NCBI GenBank assembly: GCA_037953745.1
Contig: JBAKBP010001426.1
Location: forward strand, 62,001-126,000
DNA length: 64,000 nucleotides
DNA from: Lithodes maja
Lineage: Eukaryota > Arthropoda > Malacostraca > Decapoda > Lithodidae
Reading direction: 5' to 3'
Shown: positions 9,955 to 18,984 of the stretch, in pieces
Numbering within the stretch: position 1 is the first letter of the stretch
How the letters are laid out: every line of letters starts with the position of its first letter
Notes under the pieces: generated by a model
What the model was told of the DNA's origin: nothing
Database searches by the model: none
Seen by the model: the letters and a program-made list of their open reading frames with translations, nothing else
Translations under genes and position numbers: made by a program

Positions 9955-10390
9955 ACAAGTCCATGCATAAGGGAAGGAGAGCAAGTAACAACAGATCTAC
10001 CGCAACCTCTTCAGTGCCGGTAACGTCCCTATCGATACATTATGGCAACTATTAGATGATTTTATTGAGCTTATAAAAAGGCGCCAGACGATCTCATTTA
10101 GTCCTCTTAGATACCACAGATCCTTCCCAAGCTGAAGAAAATTGTATAGTCGTTGCCAGAATATAATGAAAAGGACGCCCCCGGTAATGATGGGGTAAAT
10201 AAGCCATAAAGGAAAGCAAGCAACAACAGATCTAAAAACCCACACTTAATAAGCAACACGCACAAATGGCCATGCATTAGGGAAAGGAAATCAAGCAACA
10301 ACAGAGCTACTACTGCAAGACACACAAATGGCCATACATAAGGGAAAGGAAAGCCAGCAACAACAGATCTACTACTGTAACCCACACTTA
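9955..10390. repeat. Degenerate R4 tandem units with an R2 MITE copy
   Basis: Units near 9960, 10205, 10265 and 10325 share CACAAATGGCCAT, GGAAAG and CAACAACAGATCTAC. Further units at 11645-11735 and 12445-12520 flank the MITE cluster, implying the MITEs landed in a pre-existing local array. An R2-like MITE occupies about 10011-10192. Confidence 0.6.
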
Positions 10391-10932
10391 ACCCGGGAAC
10401 TGCGGGGAGACTCTTAAGAGTTCCCCCGGCGGACTGCGGGGAGACTCTTAACCTCTGAAGTGCGCACGGGGGTAAATGAAAACGTCCCCCTGTGCTGACG
10501 TATTTGAGGTTTTTCGTCACTAAAATATTCATTGTACCATTAATAGCATTAATAATTATCCATATGCGCCTATTATGGGTTGATTATAAAGGTATTAACC
10601 TGAAACAACAATAAAACGAGTGAAAACAGCGTTTGGATGGTCAAAATCGGAGATATAGCCCGCGAGTTGTATAATCTATGGGTGAGGCAAACTCCTTTCC
10701 CGCCAATTTCCCCCAAGGCCACTGAGACACAGTCGATCGATACTCTCTCTCTCTCTCTTGCACTCGATGGCCATCAGTGATGACAACACCCTGCTTGCAA
10801 CTCGCTAATGTTAGCACGAAAATATACCTCAGAATAAGGGAATAATAGGGAAAATAGGTGATAACTGAGGAATAGGAGGAAAGTGGGGAAGGAGGGGAGG
10901 TAGAGGACTGAGATTTTGCATGGCCCAGGGGC

Positions 10933-10987
<55 letters not shown>

Positions 10988-11083
10988 CGATGTAAAAAGT
11001 TGATTTTTAGTTTTACTTACTCCAGAGAGTCTTCCCGCAGTCCGCCGGCCGAACTCTAAAGAGTCTTCCCGCAGTTCCCGGGT
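10391..11083 (-). mobile_element. TTAA-flanked MITE copy 1 (inverted)
   Basis: It starts at TTAACCCGGGAACTGCGG (10387) and ends with the inverted counterpart at GTTCCCGGGTTAA (11073-11085). The internal sequence is the reverse complement of copies 2 and 3, and it carries a poly-A run of about 50 at 10934-10983. TTAA and CCC-type ends indicate a piggyBac-mobilised MITE. Confidence 0.7.
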
Positions 11084-11085
11084 TA

Positions 11086-11657
11086 AGAGTCAGAAAGAAA
11101 AAAAAATCAACTTTTGACATCGAAAAAAAAAAAAAAAAATTTTTTTAGGCCCCTGGGCCATGCAAAATCTCAGTCCTCTACCTCCCCTCCTTCCCCACTT
11201 TCCTCCTCTCCTTCAATTATCACCTATTTTCCCTGTTATTCCCTTATTCTGAGGTATATTTTCGTGCTAACATTAAAAATCCGGTTGGAGGGTGTGGTTG
11301 GAGGGTGTGGTCACCACTGATAGCAAGCGAATGCAAGAGAGAGAGAGTATCGATCGACTGTGTCTCAGTGGCCTTGGGGAAAATTGGCGGGAAAGCAGCT
11401 TGCCTCACCCATACATTATACAACTCGCGGGCTATACTGTATCTCCGATTTTGACCATCCAAACGCTGTTTTCACTCGTTTTATTGTTGTTTCAGGTTAA
11501 TACCTTTATAATCAACCCATAATAGGCGCATATGGATAATTATTAATGCTATTAATGGTACAATTAATATTTTAGTGACGGAAACACCTCAAATACGTCA
11601 GCACAGGGGGACGTTTCCAATTACCCCCATGCGCACTTGTTAGGTTAATTAGCAAGA
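11086..11657 (+). mobile_element. MITE copy 2, adjoining copy 1 head to head
   Basis: It lacks about 60 bp of its own left end and begins directly at the TTAA ending copy 1. It carries an extra CTGTA at 11435-11441 that copies 1 and 3 lack. The right end is GCGCACTTGTTAGGTTAA. Confidence 0.65.
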
Positions 11658-11738
11658 AACACAAGGAAATATTACAAATGGCCATACATTACGAAAGGAA
11701 AGTAAGCAACAACATATCTGCAACCCACACTCATTAAC

Positions 11739-12441
11739 CCGGGAACTGCGGGGAGACTCTTAAGAGTTCCCCCGGCGGACTGCGGGAAGACTCTTGAGAG
11801 TAAGTAAAATAAAAAATCAACTTTTGACATCGAAAAAAAAAAAAAATATTATTTTTTTTTTGGCCCCTGGGCCATGCAAAATCTCAGTCCTCTACCTCCC
11901 CTCCTTCCCCACTTTCCTCCTCTCCTTCAGTTATCACCTATTTTCCCTATTATTCCCTTATTCTGAGGTATATTTTCGTGCTAACATTAGCGAGTTGCAA
12001 GCAGGGTGTTGTCATCACTGATGGCAAGCGAGTGCAAGAGAGAGAGAGAGAGTATCGATCGACTGTGTCTCAGTGGCCTTGGGGGAAATTGGCGGGAAAG
12101 CAGTTTGCCTCACCCATACATTATACAACTCGCGGGCTATATCTCCGATTTTGACCATCCAAACGCTGTTTTCACTCGTTTTATTGTTGTTTCAGGTTAA
12201 TACCTTTATAATCAACCCATAATAGGTGCATATGGATAATTATTAATGCTATTAATGGTACAATGAATATTTTAGTGACGGAAACACCTCAAATACGTCA
12301 GCACAGGGGGACGTTTTCAATTACCCCCATGCGCACTTGTTAGGTTAATGGTACAATGAATATTTTAGTGACGGAAACACCTCAAATACGTCAGCACAGG
12401 GGGACGTTTTCAATTACCCCCATGCGCACTTGTTAGGTTAA
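11739..12441 (+). mobile_element. MITE copy 3
   Basis: TTAACCCGGGAACTGCGG begins at about 11735 and the copy ends at TTAGGTTAA. The last about 90 bp are duplicated in tandem (12255-12345 and 12346-12441). No open frame has family similarity. Confidence 0.7.
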
Positions 12442-12689
12442 GCAAGACGCACAAACAGTAATTACAAATGGCCATGCATAAGGAAAGGAAAGTAAGCAAC
12501 AACAGATCTACTACTGTAAAGCCGATATCACACGAGAGCTTTTAGAGTCAACATTCGATGATCAACATTTTTCTGGCAACATTTCTGTAATATTTTGCAC
12601 TGGTATCGAAAACTAGACTGGTGATAGATGAACTCAGGTAACCGAAATATTTTATATGTTAACCCTCCTAAGCTGCCAGACCAGTGTTG

Positions 12690-12885
12690 AGGAGTAATGT
12701 TGAGGGAAAAAGTGCTGGAGTGATAGCCCAAAACATGGCTGCCTGGAATGGCGGAATTAGGACTTGAGCCAGAAATGTTTGTACCGTGACCAATGTTGAG
12801 GGAAAAAGTGCTGATGTGATAGCCCAAAACATGGCTGCCTGGAATAGCGGAATTAAGACTTGAGCCGGAAATTGTACCGTTCATA
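12690..12885. repeat. Two tandem units of about 98 bp
   Basis: The segment containing GAGGGAAAAAGTGCTG and CCCAAAACATGGCTGCCTGG occurs twice with a few substitutions. The apparent minus-strand ORF across it is a product of the repeat. Confidence 0.75.
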
Positions 12886-13011
12886 AGACTAATTGAGTAT
12901 AGCTTGTACCCCAATGAATCCTAGAGGTACTGTACTCCCCAAGCTGAATAAAATTGTCTAATAATTGATTGAATAACAATAAGAGAAGCGTCACCATACG
13001 GAAAATGTTAA

Positions 13012-13325
13012 GGGGGCCCACCTCGCTTTTTTTTTCTCTTTCTTTCCCTCTCTCTTTGGCTTGTATCCATTCGGCCCCATTCAGCCTACTGTTTTAAGAT
13101 GTTTACCCCCATCCAGGTGTCAATATTTTCGTTTTGACAGCAAGCTAAATTTTTACATTTTTCTATAGAAAAATGTCTCCGAAGCCGAATTTCTCCATAC
13201 AATGCTGGCTCGCGATTGACAACTGGATGGGGATAAACGTCTTAAAACAGTTGGCTGAATGAGGCCAAATGGATACAAGCCAGAGAAAGAGAGAAAAGGA
13301 GACAAAATAAAGCCGGTGACCCCCC
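13012..13325. mobile_element. TTAA-flanked foldback MITE (314 bp)
   Basis: TTAA lies at 13008-13011 and 13326-13329, and the ends are GGGGGCCCACC and GGTGACCCCC. The arms pair over long stretches: TTGGCTTGTATCCATTCGGCC at the left pairs with GGCCAAATGGATACAAGCCA at the right. It has no coding sequence. Confidence 0.8.
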
Positions 13326-13419
13326 TTAAAGAGCAAACAAACGCATGCAATAAATATAATGATGCACTTAAATGACTTAAAATCACCGAGTTAAGAATTC
13401 AAAAGCAAAAGGCTATATT

Positions 13420-13637
13420 GAAACCACTGAGATACCGATAACATCCTTTTTATTATACTGTATTCTGGCTACTATTAACACTATTTATATTCAGCTTAGG
13501 AAGGACGTCTACCCATCAAAAGGTTACTGACTATCTCAATGAATCGTTTTAGCTATCGTACATCCTTCCTAAGCTACGTAAAACCGTCTAAATTAGCTAG
13601 GATCAAATTTAAAAGACGTCGCCGGAACAGAAGGGGT
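13420..13637. mobile_element. R2-type MITE copy
   Basis: It shares the R2 plan: TATTCTGGCTACTA at the left, CCTTCCTAAGCT in the centre, and GACGTCGCCGGAACAGAAGG at the right. It also has a CTGTA-type insertion at 13456-13462. Confidence 0.55.
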
Positions 13638-13895
13638 AAAAACAGGCAAAACCAGGCGTGCATAATACGAGCATTTTTTTTTAAATTTTTGTTATTAACA
13701 TCAGCAGCTGGGCTATATACCGTGTTCCAAACAGGTAGGCCTGAAATCGTGAACCCTAACCTCTGTAACTCATAGAGGGCTGGAGCAAATGGGCTGTAAA
13801 TGTCTGAACCTATTCCCTGGCTGACCCTTCCCAAATGGTGGCAATATTAGCTGGATTGCTCTAGTCGTTTGTGAGTTATAGAGGCTAATGTTTAA

Positions 13896-14228
13896 CCCTC
13901 TCCGACATATGAGGCAATTTTGAGCCTATTAGGGATACTTTAAAGCCTTTGTTACCATCAGGGGTATTTAGAAACCTATAGTTTAGTTACTTCAACCTCT
14001 GCAGTTGTCTTTGAGTTAGCTGTGTTGAGCCTATTGGGGATACTTTAAAGCCTTTGTTACCATCAGGGGTATTTTATAAACCTTTAGTTTAGTTACTTCA
14101 ACCTCTGCAGTTGTCTTTGAGTTAGCTGTGGGCAGAAAACTAATTTTGGAGAGGTAATTATAAGAGTGAGAGAACTCTATTTCTTATTGCTAATCTGGCA
14201 ACCTCTGCGTCATATGTGCGTGAAAGGG
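13896..14228. mobile_element. TTAA-flanked MITE, family R1
   Basis: TTAA lies at 13892-13895 and 14229-14232. The inverted ends read TTAACCCTCTCCGACATATGA and TTAACCCTTTCACGCACATATGACG on the opposite strand. An internal block with CTTTGTTACCATCAGGGG occurs twice in direct orientation. Related copies are at 31431-31754 and 35755-35917. Confidence 0.75.
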
Positions 14229-14269
14229 TTAAGAGTTTTGGCCTACTTATTTGAAACAGGGTAAAGCAA

Positions 14270-14723
14270 CTCGCTCCTTAGAATTATCAATATATTACAA
14301 AACACCCAAATAGAAACATAAAACAAAAAATATATAATAATAAATAAATAAAAACATTGCAAATCAACGAACGCCCACAATAAATCTATAAAAACAAACA
14401 AAAAACGCACGAAAATCAACAAATATACAGTACCGGTATGTACAAAAAATAAATATAAACGAACACAAAACAATTAAATATATCAAAAGAACGAACACCC
14501 ACAAAAAGAAGCAAATACTGTATATATATATATAAATTAGCAAACGACCACAAACAAATAAAATAAAACAAAAAAAATTAATATAATAAAAATATATTTA
14601 CACAAAAAATTACGAATAAAAAACATACACACCCACAAAAATAACTGGAAAGCAGATAAGCTATTAAACAAATACAAATAAAAAAAATAAATGAGAAAAA
14701 AAATATTGCTACAGTATATACAG
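14270..14723. other. A-rich low-complexity DNA
   Basis: About 450 bp of A-rich sequence with TATA dinucleotide runs and repeated ACAAACGA-like words. I see no gene in it. Confidence 0.6.
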
Positions 14724-14725
14724 TA

Positions 14726-15083
14726 CAGTAGAACCTCGCTCTTTCGGAATTCTCAGACTTTCGGACTAGCATTTCAATTCGGACTCATGGTTCAGCCTTT
14801 CGGATTTGTCTGAAAGGCTGAGAAAATACCTCCATCCTTTTCGGACTACATTTAACTTCGGACTCATGCTTCAGCCTTTCGGATTTGTCTGAAAGGCTGA
14901 GAAAAATTAAATCGCATTCGGACCAAAGAGCCGAGTTTCGGACTTATAAACTTTGGACATTATTTCAGCCTTTCGGATATGTCTGAAAGGCTGAAGTGTG
15001 AGTTTGGACTCGGCCCTTTCGGACTTTTGACACTTTTGGACAGGGGTTTCCCCCAATTAGTCCGAAAGAGCGAAGTTCTACTG
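14726..15083. mobile_element. Tigger/pogo-like MITE with internal hairpins (358 bp)
   Basis: It is bounded by TA on both sides. The inverted ends are CAGTAGAACCTCGCTCTTTC and, on the opposite strand, CAGTAGAACTTCGCTCTTTC. Three internal hairpins of the type CAGCCTTTCGG..CTGAAAGGCTG are spaced through it. There is no ORF. Confidence 0.85.
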
Positions 15084-15226
15084 TATACAGTATTTAACAC
15101 GTATCGAACATTAAGCATTATGTACAATAATCTATATTTTATTCTGGCTATCATTAATTGTATACTTTAATTCAGCTCAGGAAATATCTAGGTGAGTGAG
15201 AGGTGGAAGTATGGAGTTAAGAAGTA

Positions 15227-15992
15227 CAGTCAGGACCCCCAATTCGCGAGAATAGGGGTGACAGGAGGCATCGCGTATTGCGAATTCGTGTATTGTGGAA
15301 CTAACTTTAAATGGGAATAATTAGATTGGGTGACATCTCTCAATTATGGCCTATTTTCGAAATTTTGGGCCCTATTTTCGACATTTTTGGCTCTACAGTA
15401 CAGTCTATATCTTATATATAAGAACAACAAGGAATAAAAATATGAAACCTTACCTTAAAATTAGTAGTAGATAGGCTAGGACTAGGACTTCACGATTTTC
15501 TCCAACTTCTCCCTCCCTGACCAAATCGTACGAACAGTTTACTCTGACAAGCCCATAGCACGGCCTATTGCACAGTTTCCTTCTCCTTTTTTCTTGCGAT
15601 CCAACACTTCCACCTTCATTTTGTGTGTTATCTTCTTATATTGGCGTGGCATGGCGAAAAAAGTGGCAGGCACTACAAACGTTTGGTCACTCCGCACGGC
15701 TATGAGCGGGACTGTGGGAGGGAGGGTAAGCGGGAGGGAAGACAGGCGTATGCCCGTCTTGCCGTCTTCTTCTTCTTCTCTTTTCGGAGCCACGCCTGGG
15801 CCTCGCGGAACGTAGACCGTGCTCGCGTATCAAGTGGGAATAGCGGATTTGGCCCCTTCTTAGCTCTCGATTCGTGTATTGTGGTACCACCTCGCGTAAT
15901 TAATGTTTAATTAATTAATGTTATTTTCGAGGGGTAACTCGTGTATTAGGGTTTTCGCGCATTGTGGAATCGCGTATTGGGCGACCTAACTG
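15227..15992 (-). mobile_element. Tigger-like element with decayed transposase (766 bp)
   Basis: TA lies on both sides (15225-15226, 15993-15994). The ends CAGTCAGGACCCCCAATTCG and, inverted, CAGTTAGGTCGCCCAATACG form terminal repeats. The element is too short for a full transposase and keeps only the N-terminal DNA-binding part, so it is an internally deleted relative of an autonomous Tigger. Confidence 0.8.
15480..15652 (-). pseudogene. Tigger/CENP-B-type transposase N-terminus
   Basis: Starting at the ATG at 15650-15652 the minus strand reads MPRQYKKITHKMKVEVLDRK and continues through GEGNCAIGRAMGLSE. This matches the N-terminal CENP-B/psq-type helix-turn-helix of pogo/Tigger transposases, the part that binds the terminal repeats. 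A TAA at 15536-15538 cuts the second helix, after which TVRTIWS would resume in frame. The catalytic domain is absent. Confidence 0.75.
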
Positions 15993-15999
15993 TATATGC

Positions 16000-17086
16000 G
16001 TGAAAGCAGGCTGGGAAATTAGGTATAGCCCGGCAGCCCGGCTAGCCCGGATATGTTGCTGGGCAAGTGCTTTTTAATGTTGGTCTGCCCGGCGGTTGCC
16101 CGGGGGACAAGTCAAATTTTTTGCCTTTTAACCCTTGAAAAATGCTAAAATTAATATAAAAACAAACATACACACTTTCCATAAATATAAATAAAGTATA
16201 AGAGACAGGCAGATGTATTTACTATTTCCACTTTCAACGACCATTGGTTACTGGTAACGTAACGGCTGGTTTTCGATTCACGTTAATTTCACGTCACTAT
16301 TCTCTCTATCTCCTCTCCTCCTCCTCCCTCCCCCCCGTAGGCCTACATAATATTATAACCGTTGGACGGTTGGATAGAGAAGAGGTACTTCCGAACAGGC
16401 GGCTCGCTCGCCGCTCTTTATCAATAACATTAGTGTTTCAATTGTCGCCGGGGAAGCACGTGTTTAGTGAGAAAATGTACTATAATGAGTCTGTCTAAGA
16501 AATAACAGGCTTCCTTGACAAGATTCTTAACACTAAAACAACCACCATCAACAAGTACAACTAGGTAAAACCGTTGTTTTAAAATAGTTTGTTAACTTTT
16601 TTGTATCTAGCCTAGTCAGTCTGTCAGACGATAGATTTCTCTTCTTGACTCGCCTCTTAAGTGAACATTGTTGGTAAGCTATACTCCACCTATGTTTTCT
16701 ACCTAAGATATTTACTTAATGTTACAAAAATGTGTTTATAAACAATCTTAAGGATTTAGTTACACAATTTTTAATACAAAAATATATATATGATACTCTG
16801 CAGTCTCTGTTCTCCTACTGTACAATGTAAAGTATGCCTAAGCCTAAATAAAACTATATTTATTGCCAGACAACTTGATCCCTGAGGGGATGGGTACAAA
16901 CTAAGCTCCAGCATAGAGGCAACGTTCAGTTCGTTCGATTTTGTATCTTGTTTCGTGGGAGGGTTGGTAATTGATAATGTCTAACCGCGAATTATTATTT
17001 GTGTTTGGGGGTTCAAGTGAAATGTGTGTTATCATACTGTTGGAATGGCTGTGGTGGTGAATTTAGTTTGTAACCAGTGTAATCAA
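16000..17086. other. About 1.1 kb with no gene recognised
   Basis: It contains a GC-rich block with repeated GCCCGG words (16020-16110), AT-rich sequence, and a short diverged RTE-B tail (16863-16915, CTTGATCCCTGAGGGGATGG). Plus-strand open frames at 16244-16498 and 17024-17233 have no family motif. Confidence 0.4.
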
Positions 17087-17318
17087 TTCGATCATGCTGA
17101 TCAGGGTCTTGTATTGCGATTAGTTTGCTTGGGAAACAGATTAACTTGCTCATGTAGTAATGTACACCCTATGTGGTGGATTGTGTTCTTTTATTTAATA
17201 ATTTTCATTTTAGTAAGCGTTGTTTCCACATAGCGATTTTGATAATTTAATTTGACTTTATATTGTCCTTGTCCCAATTTTGGTTTGTTTAGTTTGCAAG
17301 TTTTACATTTTAATTCAC
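17087..17318 (+). repeat. Interspersed repeat R3
   Basis: It shares GATTAGTTTGCTTGGGAAACAG, the TGTAGTAATGTACACCCTATG stretch and the terminus TTTGCAAGTTTTACATTTTAAT with copies at 46860-47137, 59275-59560 and 62411-62600. It has no ORF, and I cannot assign the family to a superfamily. Confidence 0.7.
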
Positions 17319-17583
17319 GTTGTAAATACAACACTGGTCTACTTCACCCCTAATGTCTGCCATTGCAGACATTGGTTGGGAGGCCATGGGCTTAAGTAAT
17401 AAGTACCGAGTGTCGAATGTCGATTAAAGATGACTTTATCACTCACTTTCTGGACATATTTCTATTTTCTATAAAAAAATAAAAAATAATAAAAAAAATC
17501 AGCTATATTTAATAAACTAAAGCTAGTCCTTCGCTTTCATTAGAGATGTGAACCATTAATTTTGCAATATAATATCTACACTT

Positions 17584-17623
17584 ACACACACACACACACA
17601 CATACATACACACACACACACAC
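17584..17623. repeat. CA microsatellite
   Basis: A run of CA dinucleotides with two CATA interruptions lies directly before the CR1 element. Confidence 0.9.
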
Positions 17624-17874
17624 CGTGGTGGAGGCCGGACGTGCTTGAGACAGCTGATTCAGCCAGCGCCTGTTTGGTGGTTTGGTATTTTTGTAGCGTT
17701 CATATGTGTTGTCCTTTTGTTTATTAATTATAATTTAAATGCAATTAGTGAATATACTCCCTAGTTAAAACAGGTGAGAGTTGAGTTTGATTTGAGTAGG
17801 AAAAAAAAAAGTAATGGATATTCCCACCGAAACTTGTGGAGCCGAACAGGTGTAAACAAAGGCCAGCTGGCAGT

Positions 17875-18984
17875 ATGGCCAGCGGTGGGAGGAACCGGCT
17901 CAGCCTGCCCCCAAGCAGGGTAACCAGAGACCCTTATGATCGTGATCATGAGGTATTTGATATTTCAGGGTTCTCAGAGGAGGGAGTAGCAATATCTGCA
18001 TTTGCGGTGAGGTTGAATAAACTGGAGCGGAAGCTAGAGGAACAGGAGACAAAAAGCTTAGATTATGAACGAAGAGAAAAAAGAATGGCAAACCAAATTG
18101 GTATTTTGAAGGATGAGAATTACGTGTTAAGGGTTTGTATTAGCGAAATGCAGGAAGAAATGGACAGGATGAAGAAAGATATGAAGGATGTTGAATTAAA
18201 GAAGGATGAATTTCAAAAGAACGAGGAGGTAAGGAATTTGAAATTTTCGGAGATAGTAAAGGAGCAACAGATACATAGGCAGGGAGGTAACTTTGAAAAG
18301 GATGTAGTTAAGGTAATTAGACAGAAGGAAAATCTAGTGAGGGAGACTGCTGGAAGAAAGAAATGTATTGTGATAAGAGGAGATAAGGAGAAACACAATG
18401 TAAAGAGAGAGGAGAGAAGTAGGATAGAGAGAGACCGAGTGAGGGAGATTCTACAGGTAGTGGACGAGGGTGTGAGAGAGTGGGAGAATGAAATTGAAGA
18501 CATGCATAGAATTGGAAAATATAAACAAGAGTCTAGCTTGTCTAGGCCAATGAAAGTGCAGTTTCGCACAGTAGGAATAGTAGAGGAAATCATGAATAAT
18601 AAATGGAGGTTGAAAGATAAGGATTGTCTGAAGCATATTTACATCGAAAAAGACTTGGACTTAGATGAAAGAAACAAAATGAAAAGTTTGAGGGATGAGG
18701 TGAAGGAATTGAATGCCAAAAGAACAGAACAAGAAGTGGATTTTTTTTATTGGAGACTGGTAGGAACGAAGAAGAGGAAATGGTTCATCAAAAGCCCACA
18801 GAGGAAGACGGAGGGGCAAACAGAGAACTTAGGGATGAACGGTCGGACAGGGGAAGCGAGTACCAGTACCGAAGGACAGGAGGGAGAGACTGGTGTAAAC
18901 CAGGAACAAGTGAGAGGAACAGGGCAGGTGGAGAGCACGGGGGAGCAAGGGAGAGAAGGTGGAGTGGAAGTGGGGGGGGAGTAG
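17875..18984 (+). CDS. CR1-A ORF1: coiled-coil, RNA-binding-like protein
   Basis: The first ATG is at 17875, giving 369 residues, although the frame is open from a GTG at 17836. A long heptad-rich coiled coil (from about KLERKLEEQE through DEFQKNEEV) is followed by a basic/acidic domain with RPMKVQFRTV, IYIEKDLDLDER and the end KKRKWFIKSP. That layout of coiled coil, RRM-like region and basic C-terminal domain resembles ORF1 proteins of L1/CR1-type elements, which coat the RNA as a chaperone. This is family inference; no catalytic motif is present. It overlaps ORF2 by about 200 nt in another frame. Confidence 0.8.
   Translation: MASGGRNRLSLPPSRVTRDPYDRDHEVFDISGFSEEGVAISAFAVRLNKLERKLEEQETKSLDYERREKRMANQIGILKDENYVLRVCISEMQEEMDRMKKDMKDVELKKDEFQKNEEVRNLKFSEIVKEQQIHRQGGNFEKDVVKVIRQKENLVRETAGRKKCIVIRGDKEKHNVKREERSRIERDRVREILQVVDEGVREWENEIEDMHRIGKYKQESSLSRPMKVQFRTVGIVEEIMNNKWRLKDKDCLKHIYIEKDLDLDERNKMKSLRDEVKELNAKRTEQEVDFFYWRLVGTKKRKWFIKSPQRKTEGQTENLGMNGRTGEASTSTEGQEGETGVNQEQVRGTGQVESTGEQGREGGVEVGGE

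Noticed and set aside
12530..12914. Minus-strand 128-codon gene
   Set aside because: It is produced by two tandem 98-bp units and has no splice sites or recognised motif.
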